Positions 11,140-22,345 of a stretch of 64,000 bases of DNA are shown here, piece after piece; position 1 is the first letter of the stretch; each line of letters begins with the position of its first letter. Under the pieces are notes generated by a model. The model was not told the DNA's origin, did not search any database, and saw only the letters and a program-made list of their open reading frames with translations. Location of the stretch: NCBI GenBank assembly GCA_037013495.1, contig CM072811.1:18606659-18670658 (forward strand). Direction: 5' to 3'. Origin of the DNA: Hippophae tibetana. Lineage: Eukaryota > Streptophyta > Magnoliopsida > Rosales > Elaeagnaceae. The position numbers and the translations under genes were made by a program.

Positions 11140-12430
11140 TAGTCCCTTCTTCAGTAGAATTCGACCTCAAATTCAATGGGATAGTACTTATAGATATTGG
11201 TGATATTTAATATGTTGGAGATGCTCTAGTCTTTAAGAAGATCAATGAAATAAACATTGTCATTGATTTTTTGAATGATTCTTAAAGGGGCATAGTTTTG
11301 GAGCTGATGTTTGGGGAAAGTTCCTTGTGATAATATGTGTTTGTTGAGGTGTACCATGATGAGCTCACAAGTTTGAAAATGTGCAAGCTTGTGATATTGA
11401 TCAGTCTGTGTTTTGTATCATGCATTCATCTTCTCAATATGCTCTCATATATCTTGGTGAATTTGAGTGTAATCAGCAGGATATGCCAGAAACTTTGCTT
11501 TTTGGATTGAGTGTAAATCTACACTAATGTTGGGTACTTTGGTGTAGACAATCGAGAAGGGTGAGTGATTTGTTATGCAATTTATGATGCTATTGAGAGC
11601 AAACTCAACCCAAGGAAGATGTATATCCCATTCTTAAGGGTTTTCACATGTCAAGCATCGAAGCATGCTTCCTATGGTTTCATGGAGCACTTATATTTGT
11701 CCATCAATCGAGGGATGATAGGTGCTATTGAAGTTCAAGGTGGTATCAAACATATTCCATAACGTTTTCCAAAAATGACTCATGAACTTCACATCACAAT
11801 CAAAGGTGATGGTTTTAAGGATGCCATGCAGTTTGACAATGTCTTAAAAGAAGATAGTTACTATATTGCTATCATTGTGGAACTATTTGCATGGAATTAG
11901 GTGGGAAACTTTTGAAAACTAATCCACTACCATAAGGATGAAGTCTACTATTCTTTTACTAACTGGTAGTCTGAAGATGAAATCCATGTTAAGATCTTCT
12001 CATATGGTGGTAGGAACTAGCAGAACAGAGTAGAGGCCAGTGTTTGGCTACCCCCCTTAGCTCTTTGGAAAATAGAGACCTTTTGCACAAATATGGTTAC
12101 ATCTCTCCATAAATGAGGCTAATAGTATCTTTCCTCAGCCAAAAGTATAGTTATCTCCCTACTAACATGACCACTAAGTCCCCTAGTATGGAGTTCTTGA
12201 ATCAGGTACTCCCTTAAACTAGTTTTTGGAATGCAATATTTGTTTTCATTAAAAAGATACCCTTCTTGAAAATGGAAACCATGCTTAGGTTTATGGTTTT
12301 TGCATTGGGTCCAGGAAAATGCAAAATATTCATTTGTTTCATATAGTTTAGGACGGGTGTCAAAACTGGTAATCTCAATTTGGAAAGTAGTCAATAGAGT
12401 GTGTCTTCTGCTAAGTGCATCATCTACTTT
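11140..12430 (-). pseudogene. Gypsy integrase region and pol C-terminus, minus strand
   Basis: Reading the minus strand downward: LREYLIQELHTRGLSGHVSRE (12150-12215) is the N-terminal zinc-finger part of integrase with both histidines, but the CxxC pair has been replaced (VSIF), so the HHCC finger is broken. An [15 protein letters not shown] block and a [12 protein letters not shown] block (family: SDRDxKFxSxFW) mark the DDE core. EWDIHLPWVEFALNS and SPFSIVYTKVP follow, then a C-terminal stretch with YKTQTDQYHK and VYFIDL. Many stops interrupt it. Integrase would insert the element's cDNA into the host chromosome. Confidence 0.75.
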
Positions 12431-13620
12431 TTTAAATGTCCTTCTCTCTGTTTAAATACATAAGTAAACCTTTACAGGTAGACAACCCATCTAATATGAG
12501 CTCTTGATATGTATTTTTTGGAGTGAATCCATTTGAGTACCGAGTGATCACTATGAAGGATAAATTCGTTTGAAATGAGATAATATTCCTAGTGTTGGAA
12601 GGATCAAATGATAGGATAGAACTCTTGGTCATAAGTGGACCATTTTTGGCATATTTCATTGAGTTTCTTGCTAAATAATTTGAGATAGCACTACTCCAAT
12701 ACCTACCATAGATGCATTTGTTTCAACTTCAAATACTTTGTCAAAATCTGACAGAGATAGAACTGGGTCTGCACAGCTTTTCTTTGATAAGTTGGAAACT
12801 ATCTTCCTACTCTTTACCCCAAACAAACTATCTTTTTGAGGCAATTGGTTATGGGTGCTACAATTGAAATGAAATCCCTTATGAATCTTTTGTAGAATGT
12901 TGCTAAGCCATGAAAGCTCCTGACTTTATGTATTGATATGGGATTAGGCCATGACTGGATGACATCAATATTTTTAGTTTCTATTGAGATTCCCTTATAG
13001 TTGATAACATACTCCAAAGAGAAAGGAGTTTGGTGGTCATAAAATTTCACTCTATGACGTTGAGGAAAAGCTTATGAACTCGCAATATCTCCAGGATAGC
13101 CTAGAAATACTCTATATGCTTGTCAGGGTTTCAGCTATAGATTAGGATATCATCAAAATACATTACCACACAAGTACCATTGAGAGGCTTCTAAACATGA
13201 TGTATCTATCTCATGAAGGTGATGGGAGCATTACACAACCCGAATGGCATGACAAACCATTCATACAAGCCTTCCTTGGTTTTAAATGTTTTCTTCCACT
13301 CATCTCATTTTTTGATGTGAATTTGGTGATACCCATTACGAAGATCAAGCTTAGAAAAGATAGTGGAACATTGTAGCTTGTCAAGCATATCTTCCAACCT
13401 AGGAATAATGAATTTGTACTCGACCTTAATCTTGTTAATAACCCTTCTATCAATACACATTCCATCCTTCTTGGGTACAAGCACAACATATGGACTCTTA
13501 CTTTCCTAGATGAGATTCCTATCTAAGAGGTCTTCCACTATATATTGTAGGATCTTATGGTCTTTGGGATTCATTTGATATTGGGGTAAATTGGGTAGAT
13601 TATTGCATGGTATGAAATCT
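12431..13620 (-). pseudogene. Gypsy reverse transcriptase and RNase H, minus strand
   Basis: Across frameshifts the minus strand encodes [12 protein letters not shown] (near 13490), [19 protein letters not shown] (near 13400), [13 protein letters not shown] (near 13340), [16 protein letters not shown] (near 13240) and the catalytic FDDILIYS (13138-13161), all standard RT blocks in the right order. The catalytic box is intact although the frame is not. The RNase H part begins near 12730 (VFEVETNASMVGIG, where the family has VETDAS, so an Asp-to-Asn change) and runs to about 12440. Together these would copy genomic RNA into cDNA. Confidence 0.8.
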
Positions 13621-14419
13621 ATGTGGTGTTGAATATCTCTTAATAAAGGTATGATGCATGGTAGGTCAGTTGGTGTAAGGTCATTGTAGGTAGATAGTAA
13701 TTATTTAACAACATCAAGGATGATATAAGTGATAAGTTATTGTTCCATAGCCACTAATGCTAATACCACCTTAGCTTTTCTGAGTTTATTGTCAAACTCC
13801 TTGGGTTTGTAGTTAAGAAGCATTTTTTATTTGGTAGGGGAGGGGAAGCTTTCCTTTGTAGAGAGTAGGGCTATCTTGATACCTTTCCAAGTGAAAATGA
13901 TGATGTTTTTCCTGCCCTTATGTATTACATCCATGTTATACTGCCAGGGCCATCCAAAAATAATTTAGTAGGCATCCATTTCCACCACATCGCAATGCAC
14001 TTCATCTTTGTAAAAGTTTCCAATGGAAAATGGTACCCTACACACCTCTTGCACTTAAACTTCACTCTTTTTATTAATCCATCCTATTTTTTAGGGATGG
14101 GATGAGTGCTCAGTTCCAAATACTTCACCAATATATGTGAGATAATATTTTCAGTACTACGAGTATCAATAATAATGTTGCATACCTTCTGTTGAGTTGT
14201 GCATCTTGTTGTGAAAATGACATGCCTCTATGATCATGGTGGCTATTTTGGTGATAGAAAATTCTTCTGTACTATGCAATTTAAATCCCAATCACTCTCA
14301 TCACCTGCAATGGATTGTGCTCTTTCTTGATCTTTTAAAGACAGAGGGTCAAACTCATCATCTAAATGCTTAAATTCATTAACCAAATTAGCTGCACACC
14401 TTTATAGATACTTATTAGA
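13621..14419 (-). pseudogene. Gypsy aspartic protease region, minus strand
   Basis: Near 14150-14190 the minus strand reads CNIIIDTRSTENIIS; the family motif is IIDSGSxENIVS, so the glycine after the catalytic Asp-Ser/Thr pair has become Arg. Downstream, HCDVVEMDAY and FGWPWQYNMDVIHKGRKN (near 13890-13990) match the CDVVxMDACHxLLGRPWQYD block of chromovirus-type proteases. Near 13600 a HHIDFIPCNNLPNLPQYQMN stretch begins the linker into RT. Several stops are present. Confidence 0.65.
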
Positions 14420-14845
14420 TCAATGCCCTTGTTGATAGCACCTAAAACACTTGATAAGTGGTGGTTTAACATCGCGGTTTGGTTTTGGAAGTGGGTTGTT
14501 TGGGTTGTTGGTTTTAGGGATGTACTTTTTTGGAACTAGTGTGGGTTCTGTGGTGACTGGTGGGATTAATTTTGGGGTAAAACCACTCAGATTTTTACTA
14601 CTTTGAATCACCCTGAGGGGTGATTGGTGCCTTACCACTCAATTTTCTTTCATTTTTAATGTGTTCTCACCAAGCAGAGGCACCACCTTTGAGTTTATAA
14701 GTGACTAGTTTAAGTTTTCACTCTTCTTGTATCTCCATATAGTTGAAGAAATTCTCAACAATAGCTATCCAATCTAAAAATTCTATCATGTGATAGTGGC
14801 CTATGAAAATAGGCAAGTGCATGATAAGTCGGTAGTTCTGCTTAC
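14420..14845 (-). pseudogene. Gypsy gag, C-terminal half with zinc knuckle, minus strand
   Basis: A proline-rich segment is followed by IKCFRCYQQGH (14420-14450), a CCHC nucleic-acid-binding knuckle whose last cysteine appears changed (NKY where NxC is expected). Upstream, 14640-14830 holds the Gag core LVTYKLKGGAS preceded by an EFLDW-like block, homologous to 5060-5250. The gene continues at 16697 on the far side of the solo LTR insertion. Confidence 0.65.
14841..14845. repeat. Left copy of the 5-bp target-site duplication (CTTAC)
   Basis: CTTAC here and again at 16692-16696 directly flank the LTR with TGATGA...TCATCA ends. A 5-bp duplication is the normal footprint of LTR retrotransposon integration. 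Confidence 0.85.
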
Positions 14846-16691
14846 TGATGAACTAAAACCGGCATCGCCGATTCTTGCCAATACTTTGGTTTTAATATTT
14901 ATAAAACTCTCGCAAGTGCACGAATCATTTCGAAGAAAATGATAAGAATACTCCCAAGGTCGATCTAAGGAAGGAATGTATGTGGTTTTTAATTTATTAT
15001 TAAAACTTTTAAAAACGAAATTAAATCCTAAACATCTTGTCACGATATTTTGGGGTTTTGTATTTTTAATCTACTTACATAAAATTAAACATAGATTCAA
15101 TAAAAATTTATGCAAATTTTATCTTTTATAATAGTGGAGTATTTATGGATATAATAACTAAGTTAATTATGCTTGCTCATATTATTTAGGTTATTAAAGA
15201 TATGAATTGATATTTATTGATTCTCCCTTTTTTGTATGAATACCACCTTTGGTGGGGTTAGATATTCTTTGTTAACTAAACAAATCAATTAACACCTATG
15301 GGTGGGGTTGATAACTAATTTGCTTAATTAAATTAATTCATTTTTCTAAGAGATTGAAAATGAACCATTTAAATGCCACCTTTGGTGGGGTTAGACAGTT
15401 TAAACATTATTCAAGGTGTCCAAATTAAACCTAAGAATTTAGTTATCCGAGTACTAACTTTCAAGTTTTAAAACCACTACTGAAAACATGTTGTCAATAC
15501 ATTTTCAGATAATAATTCTTATAAAAACTTTTGAAATAGAGCTTCACTCTAACTATCGGGCGATTGTACCAACAAATAAAAGAGCACTACTCTAAATCAG
15601 ACCGGATAACTAAACCTTAAAATCTAATTTTCAGATTTAAGTTTGTAATGAAAAATAATATATTTCTCTCTAACATTCTTAATATAAAATCTTGAATAAA
15701 AACAAAATCAATTTATTTTAGAGATTTTCACCTATTTAATATTTCACAAGCATAACAACGTAATTATTACATCATGTTTACTAACAGCCAGCAGAGTTAA
15801 ATTTAATCACAGACAAATTAAATATAACATGTAAGAATAAAGCATAAAAAATAACTGTAAAGAAAATAAAATCCTTACAGAACTTCGATGCTATTCCCGT
15901 TGTTGGAAAACCTCCAAGCGGAATTTGCACTCCCATTTATTGAATCAAAAAGCTAAGAAATTACAAAAACATAACTAGTTCTTCCCAAAAAGGGAAGAAC
16001 TCTAAAACTAAGAGAAATTAACTAAGAAAAGCTAAAAACTAAGAAAAACTAAAAAAAAACTAAAAACTAAGAAAAGAGAAAGAAAGAGAGAAAAGAATGT
16101 GTTTTGAGGTGTGTTTAGAAGTGAAGGGAAGGGGGGTAATTATAGGTGAGGATGGAGAGAAAAAGTGAGTGAAAAAATGTTAAAAAAATGTGAAAACGCG
16201 GAGTGCATTTGTTGAGGTCATTGATGATGTCAACATGACGTCATGGGGGCGGCTGCGTGCAAAAATGGGGCGAAATGGGCGTCGGCGCGCGCAGAGGGCA
16301 GCTGGGCGCGCGGCTTGGCGTGGATGTGGGGCACTGGGCGCTGGCACGCATGGGTCTCGGTGCGGCTGGGCGGCTGGGTGGCGTAACGACGCGATTTTCT
16401 CTTTTTTGACATTTTTGACCTTTTTGACCCATTTTGTCCAATTTTTCCATCTTTGTTGACCTTTCCCCATTTATTTATTAATATATTTGTGATGTATTGC
16501 TTCCAGTATTCCTATTTGAGTCTTTAAGTTACATTTTTAAACCAAAATACTTGAAAAACAATAAAAATACCCGTGATTCCGAAAAATACAAATTTATATA
16601 AATATATGATAAAACATATAAATATATATATTTTTAATCAATTAATGTGCATAAAATCATGGTAATTTTAGTGCTTTTTGAGCACTCATCA
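14846..16691 (-). mobile_element. Solo LTR of an Athila-like retrotransposon, with perfect target duplication
   Basis: 1846 bp, starting TGATGAACTA and ending GCACTCATCA, flanked by CTTAC on both sides and inserted in gypsy gag. A single LTR with matching target duplication is the product of recombination between two LTRs. Read on the minus strand it has a TATA-like ctataatta (near 16135-16145) and ends with gaccttgggagtat ... gtgcacttgcgag, a U5-type end shared by Athila-like LTRs. A GC- and CpG-rich block at 16196-16395 contains the palindrome TGACGTCA (16236-16243), a bZIP-type site. Family assignment is by recall of the LTR end; insertion boundaries are directly visible. Confidence 0.85.
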
Positions 16692-16696
16692 CTTAC
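16692..16696. repeat. Right copy of the 5-bp target-site duplication (CTTAC)
   Basis: Matches 14841-14845 exactly and adjoins the LTR end TCATCA. Confidence 0.85.
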
Positions 16697-17150
16697 CAAG
16701 TCATTGCTTCTTATGTTATGAATTAACAAAATTTGAGTAATGGCCTTTCATACTTACTTTCATATTGCCAATTACCCAAACTTCCTTTCTAGAACCATTT
16801 TTCTCGATTGTTACCTATCCAAACAGTAGTGCCTACATAAACCCAAAATTTTTGGGGGTCACTTCCGATGGGGTTTTATGGTCATCATCAGAGTCAGGGT
16901 AGGTATGATTTTAAGGAAACTTAGGTGTGTAACGAGGACAAGGTGGTGGTTTAACAAATGTTCATTGTGAAGAACCTCTTTTCCTCACGATTTCAACTAC
17001 TTTGAATCTCATCTAGCTGATTTTGGATTTTGGTAGTGGTATGTAGGAGTGGTTGATGAAGGTCTCGCAATACCTCTTCAACCCTCTATTTGAATAAACT
17101 CTCTAAGCCATCCATCACAACCCAAAATTTCTTCATGTCATCACTATCAT
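16697..17150 (-). pseudogene. Gypsy gag, N-terminal half, minus strand
   Basis: Continues the gag frame interrupted by the solo LTR. The segment ggtctcgcaatacctcttcaaccc (17060-17085) and cattggtgtttgatcattggttc (17153-17175) match, with changes, gtattgcgacacttcttcaat and aagggtttggttaccaaac in the other gag relic (5570-5690), so the gag start lies close to 17150. No 5' LTR follows: the element is cut here and Sirevirus-like sequence takes over. Confidence 0.5.
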
Positions 17151-18085
17151 CACCATTGGTGTTTGATCATTGGTTCTATCAATGTGTTATATGCATGTTG
17201 TGAAACCTCATATGCCTTCTCACAACATGTATAGACCATTGCTATGTATTAGATTAGGGAGATATTTTCTATCTGAAGTTCTTTTGGTCTGTCTATGCTC
17301 TCAGTTTTTTGCTTGCTATATGATATTACCTTGCTATTGTCTCAATGTTATTCTTTGTTCTTTCATATAATTGCATGTGTTACTTCTTATTATGTTTTCT
17401 CTATTTTTCTTCTTTGATGTAGTGTATAAGTGTTAGAATTATTACATTTATCTTTGACATCTCTTCTTCATATACATGTGTGCTATGTTTCATACTTTGT
17501 GTGCTTGCTTTGACTTTCCATTTCAAATGAAGGAGAAGTGTGCACAACTTGTCTTTATTTTTGCATTGTATTTTTTTGTTATCATGTTATTTGCTACATG
17601 GGATAGTTTGCATTGCATCATGCTTATCTTATATACATACACTTAGGGGAATTTTCATGTTTGTTTTGCACAAAGATTGTGTTATTTTGTCCTATATGTG
17701 GGTTATGCTAAGCCTATGAGTGTTTTCCTATGTAGGGATAAAACGATAGTATACGGTTTTACTACACATTGCTCCTATATGATACAATCACATGTGTGTT
17801 TGTTTTATGTGTGCATGTTAGAAGTGTAGATTGAAGTCATCAAGTTTCATATGTTGTGTGTGAAGTAGTGCTGAGACCCTCTTGTTTTAGAGTAATAGAG
17901 TGGATGAGCTAGTACATGAAGATAGATGTAATGCATAAGATGGATGCACTTGGTATAGGTGTGTCTTTTGAGTTATTTACGTCGATGTTTTGTTCATGGG
18001 AACAAGCATCTTTAGATATCTTCATGATTGTCTCATGACATATGTGAGTATGTATTTAGTTAAGTAGTCTTTTGACATAAAAGGG
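17151..18085 (+). other. Long untranslated stretch before a Sirevirus-like polypurine tract
   Basis: T-rich and rich in ttgtgt/tgttt words, without a long frame. Its position directly upstream of the polypurine tract at 18086-18098 fits the 3' spacer that Sirevirus-type copia elements carry between pol and the 3' LTR. No RT or RNase H text is present, so the element is truncated on the left by the gypsy gag. Confidence 0.35.
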
Positions 18086-18098
18086 AAAAGGGGGAGAA
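18086..18098 (+). promoter_or_regulatory. Polypurine tract (Sirevirus-like)
   Basis: AAAAGGGGGAGAA preceded by aagg. Such AAAGGGGGAG tracts prime plus-strand synthesis and sit just before the 3' LTR in Sirevirus-type elements. Confidence 0.6.
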
Positions 18099-18900
18099 CG
18101 TAAGTCCTATTGTACTTTTGTCTGTGTGTTAGCTTCCTATGTGTAAAACACGATGCCTATTTGTTCTTACTTAGTGTTCTTTCATCGTTTGTGTAAAATT
18201 AGTTACTGTAGATCAATAACACACACACAAATACATAGTGTGGAACATTATGATTGAAAGCATGTTTACACATACCATGGGGTTGGTTTTCGTAGTATGC
18301 TTGCTACATTGTTGCTCATATTTTAGGTTCATTTTAGGTCTGGGTATTTTTGGAAATAACTCGACATTTTTAGAAATGCAAAATATCTTTTTGAGCACGT
18401 TACACCAACCTCGCCACCAAGCTCACCACACCCTCACCAACATTTTTGGAAAGGTGGTCAACAAGATGGCTAGTGAGGTAGTTGGTGAGGTATCTATCAG
18501 AGCCTTTATAAATATCCCCTACCTCTCTCAACTCTTTACCTATGTTTTCTGTACCATAACTCTACAAACATTTGCACTGAGAATTATATATGTTTCATAA
18601 ATTATTTTGGAGAGCTTACATTAGAGTGTGGGTTTATTATTGAGCTTGGTTATCAAATCGTCAACTGTGTGTGTACGTGTTTTGACTATGTGTATCCTAT
18701 ACACAATCTGACACTTGTAGTGGACTATGTATCCCTGTGTGAATCTTGGTGATTCATATTTGATGGTGGTTCCCAAGTTTCATAGCACTTTACTATTCAT
18801 GTTACTGATCAATGGTTATCAATCACACTATATTGAGTGGTGTTGGTTATGGAGGAGAGCCGGGTTCAAGTATTGACCTAAGTTGTTACAGAAGCAGCAA
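18099..18900 (+). mobile_element. Probable 3' LTR of a Sirevirus-like copia element
   Basis: Begins after the polypurine tract. It contains a region rich in cacca/ccaac (18405-18445), then a TATA box TATAAATA at 18507-18514 followed by a C-rich leader, the usual promoter layout of such LTRs. Neither the exact ends nor a target duplication could be fixed, and there is no second copy of this LTR in the window, so the boundaries are approximate. Confidence 0.4.
18507..18514 (+). promoter_or_regulatory. TATA box inside the LTR
   Basis: TATAAATA followed by tcccctacctctctcaactc, a pyrimidine-rich initiation context typical of plant retrotransposon promoters. Confidence 0.45.
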
Positions 18901-19371
18901 GTAAGAGCAGTAGTAGACAGTTCAAATAGAGGTCTCGACTGATAGATGTAATTCTGATTTTATTTTTTATCAGAGTTGTAACTATTTTATTGTTTAATGG
19001 ATTATTTTTTGTTAAGTGATTTCCTTAAGCAACCCGAGGATGTTACCACATAGATACCGTCCATATATAGGTTTACCTTATTATATCACTTGCTCTGCAT
19101 GATCTATTGTTAAGTTAGTATAATCTGAGTTTTATGTGTATGTGTTTCAACATACTAAAACATAAACTCTAATTAGAAAGCATTTTGTTGTTTACATGCT
19201 TTCTATTTGATATATAATATGTGTTGCTTTATGTTGTTTACATTTTTGATAATTTATTATTTGTACTTCTGCTATGTGGACTACTTAAGTATTTACTATT
19301 CAATTTCTTAGTAGTTGGGGCTGAGTTCTTAAGGAGTCTATATATCCTTACCTTGGTTGTGTATTGGGTCG
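18901..19371. other. No gene seen
   Basis: AT-rich, with no long frame and no recognised repeat apart from the fragment that begins at 19372. Confidence 0.4.
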
Positions 19372-19570
19372 TAAACTCTTTCACATATGATTGATTTTAT
19401 TTATTTGAATCAATTTCTCAATTATTGGTTGATATAATAATTTTGATCTTAATACTTTAATTATTTGGCCAATGATTATGTGATTTGAAATTTATACGCT
19501 AGTTTGAAAAAGTAAGCTTTTTGAATAGTCATGAAGTTATTATCACATGAATTGAAATAGTACGAAAATA
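19372..19570 (+). repeat. Fragment of an Athila-like LTR (inverted relative of 48760-48960)
   Basis: The string gattgattttattt, then ggccaatgattatgtgatttgaaat and gttattatcacatgaattgaaata, matches the reverse complement of 48760-48960 (gattgattttatttag, ggccaataattatatgatttgaga, attattatcacatgaattaaaata). This is the middle of the LTR belonging to the Athila element at 47345-49640. The rest of the LTR is not recognisable here. Confidence 0.6.
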
Positions 19571-19899
19571 TGATTGATGCTTGTGTGGCATGTTAAATGT
19601 GATCGTTATTGATGTGTAAATGAAATAGCATGATAGTGTGATTATTTTCACACAACCAAAATAATGCTCAATAAAGATTCATAGGTGTATAAGAACATGT
19701 AATCAATCAATTAAGTAGAGAAACATTTCAACGTTATTTGATATTACATGTAGAGTGGTTAAGATATTCTTACATCATAATTCCTCAAACATTATTTGTT
19801 GATTTGAATCAATTTTAGATTTAATTCTTAGTTTAGATAACTTTCTCTTATTACTTGCCTAGATAGTATTATGACTATTGCGTACTAGTTCTTGATAAT
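19571..19899. other. No gene seen
   Basis: AT-rich; may be a diverged continuation of the LTR fragment to the left. Confidence 0.3.
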
Positions 19900-20282
19900 A
19901 AGAATGGGAAACTACCAAAAATAGAAAAAAAAGGAAATATAAACTAGAGAAAATGTCTAGGTTATTTCCCCTTAAGCTACATGCCAAAAATGGTTAAGAA
20001 TACAACCTGGTTTTATTCTTTCCAAATCATGCCCAAAATGGTAAAGCATCAACCAGATATTTTTCTCTCCAAATCATGTCCAAAATGGTAAAGAATCATC
20101 CAGATTTCTTTCTCTCTCCAAATCACACACCCAAGATTAGAAAAATGAAACTAAACTAAATGGCACATGTCTTATTTATGTGATCTACAAATTAAAAACA
20201 ATCCCATATTTTATTAAATTTAATCCACTAATTATTTTGAATTTCCTTGATGGATTATTCTAGAATTTGTAGCAAGTTGACA
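19900..20282 (-). mobile_element. Probable 3' LTR of the second minus-strand gypsy element
   Basis: On the minus strand it starts TGTCAACTTGCTACAAATTC, right after the last pol-like codons near 20290, which is the expected place for the 3' LTR. It contains a triplicated segment (see 19976-20140). The downstream end is not fixed and no matching 5' LTR was recognised beyond the primer-binding site at 25089, so this is tentative. Confidence 0.4.
19976..20140 (-). repeat. Three imperfect tandem copies of an approximately 53-bp unit in the LTR
   Basis: Each unit has ccaaatca, a tgcc/tgtccaaaatggt(t)aag core and an aatca(t)ccagat-like tail. The cores start near 19981, 20030 and 20085. Position in the presumed LTR upstream part suggests duplicated promoter or enhancer elements. 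Confidence 0.6.
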
Positions 20283-21840
20283 CATATTTTATGAACATAT
20301 GGGCTTTCATCCATAAGCTTACACGAATTAGCTTGAGCCTAAACTTATTGCATCAACCCATTCAAAGCATCCTTAAATTTCTTTGCCAGTGCTCTTGTAA
20401 TTGGACCAAGTGGTACTTCAAGTGGGTCCATACTTCATTTGGTAGCCATATTTCCATCATTATCTTTCTGTTGAAAATTATTTTTCCCCAAATCTTCACC
20501 TACATCAAAATGACTTAGATCGAAAATGTTAAAAGTAGTAGTGGTAGTATACTCACCAGGTAAGTATAACTCGTAGGAATTTTCATTGATCCTTTCGATG
20601 ACTTGAAATGGACCATCTCCTCATGGTAGCAACTTTGATTTTCTTTGTTATGGAAAACACTCTTTTCTCACGTGTACCCAAACCCAATCTCCAGGCTTAA
20701 AGATCAGCTTATGACGCCCTTTGGTGGCTTGTTTAGCATATTGCTTAGTCCTCCTTTCAATGTTGAGCCTTACTTTCTCATGAATTTTCTTAACAAAACC
20801 TTATTTCCTTTTACCATATAAATTAACACCTCAGTAACAAGTAGTCATGATAAATCCAATGAAGTTAAAGGATTAAAATCATAAACAATTTCAAAAGGTG
20901 AAAATTTAGTAGTAGGATGAACATAATGATTATATTCAAACTCAACATATGGTAAACAATCTTCCCATGTTTTGATGTTCTTTTTTATGATAGTCCTTAA
21001 TAATGTAGACAAGGTCCTATTTAATACTTTGGTTTGACCATCATTTTGTTGGTGACAAGTATTAGAAAACAACAACTTAGTTCCTAACTTATACCACAAG
21101 GTCTTCTAAAAGTTACTCAAGAACTTAGCATCTCTATTTGAAACAATTTTTTTAGGCATCCCATGTAACCTCACAATCTCCCTAAAGAACAAATCAACAA
21201 CATTGGAAGCGTTTTTGTGACATGAAATAAAGTGTTCCATCTTAGAAAATCTATTGAAAACCACAAACACATTATCCCTACCACATTTATTCCTTGTCAA
21301 ACCTAACACAAAATCCATTGAAATATCAATCCATGTTGCACTAGGAATGGATAGTGGTGTGTAAAGTCTATGGGTTGCACTAGAGATTTAGCTTGTCTTC
21401 ATGTGACACATTTACCACAAAGTCTTTCAACATCTCTTTTAATATATGGCCAATAAAAGTGCTCTTGCAAAATAGCTAAATTTTTAACTACCCTAAAATG
21501 ACCCATCATTCCTCCACCATGAGACTCCTTCACTAACAAATCCTGAATTGAACAATTTGGAATGCATAATTTATTTTCTCTAAATAAGAACGTATCAAGC
21601 CTAAAGAAATTTCCATTGGCTATCTTTTCACATGATGCATACTCTTCACTAAAATCTTGGTCTAAAATATATAATTCTTTAATATCTTCAAAACCAAGTA
21701 AATTTGCATCAAAAGTATAAAGAAGTACGTACCTTGCTTGTATTAGATGACGCAAGGAAATGTTTATATAACTCCATCCAACGTGCATGTCTCTTCTTAA
21801 ACTTTTGTTGACCCTTCAAATGTTTCAACGACTTATAATT
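20283..21840 (-). pseudogene. Gypsy integrase and pol C-terminus (second minus-strand element)
   Basis: Minus-strand motifs in order: IPNCSIQDLLVKESHGGG plus MGHF (21480-21560), YWPYIKRDVERLCGKC (21410-21450), giving an HHCC finger; [20 protein letters not shown] (21270-21318) with the first catalytic Asp; [13 protein letters not shown] (21106-21145) with the second Asp (family IVSDRDAKF); [20 protein letters not shown] (21000-21060), where the family has TEVVNR, so the third acidic residue reads Lys; [17 protein letters not shown] (20848-20900). The C-terminal text at 20290-20525 ends DPLEVPLGPITRALAKKFKD, a familiar end of this gypsy family. Frames are open in pieces but broken between them. 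Confidence 0.85.
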
Positions 21841-22345
21841 AGTATGGATCATGAAATCCTTAGGTCAAAGATATTGTGGCCACATTTCCAAGGCCCAAAT
21901 CAACGCATACAGCTCATTGTCATAAGTAAGATATTTTAAGGTAGCCCCACTTAGTTTCTCACTAAAGTATGCAATCGGTAATCCTTCTTGAATAAGAGCA
22001 ACGCCAATACCTATACTTGAAGCATTACATTCAATCTCAAAATTTTTTGCAAAGCTATATTTTGTAATTGTACTTCATCATCTTCTTTCATTCTAATTTG
22101 ATGATATCCACTTTTCAAATCAATTTTAGACAAGATACAAGAACCATGGAATAAGATCATGATACCTTACCATGATATTGTTGATTGCTCAACATCTATG
22201 CACATCCCTCATGTCCCATCCTTCTTCTGAACCAAAATTACTAGAACAACGCATAGACTCATCCTTTCTCTCACGAACCCTTTTTTCCATCAACTCACTA
22301 ATCTACCTTTGTAGTTCCCTCATCTCTTCAGGATTACTCCTATAG
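21841..22345 (-). pseudogene. Gypsy RNase H and a reverse transcriptase lacking its catalytic core
   Basis: RNase H text on the minus strand ([46 protein letters not shown]) is clear at 21840-22050. Directly upstream, the RT N-terminal blocks (a MEKRVRERMS-like stretch, VQKKDGTW, and an I-K-MKEDDE end near 22090) are followed immediately by the RNase H start. The intervening RT blocks, including the PFGL and YxDD motifs, are absent, a deletion of several hundred bases. The element could not make a working RT. The RNase H motif also has Asn in place of the first catalytic Asp. Confidence 0.75.

Noticed and set aside
13920..14105. Plus-strand open frames across the minus-strand gypsy element (also 10929-11210 and 23706-23933)
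   Set aside because: They are antisense shadows of LTR, protease and gag text and have no similarity of their own.
16180..16470. Overlapping open frames of 60-96 codons on both strands
   Set aside because: They lie in the GC-rich part of a solo LTR; several frames are open on both strands at once, as expected where GC-rich DNA has few stops. No domain.
18213..18600. 120-codon plus-strand frame and its antisense partner
   Set aside because: Spans the U3-TATA-R part of a Sirevirus-like LTR; the TATA box lies within it and no protein family matches.
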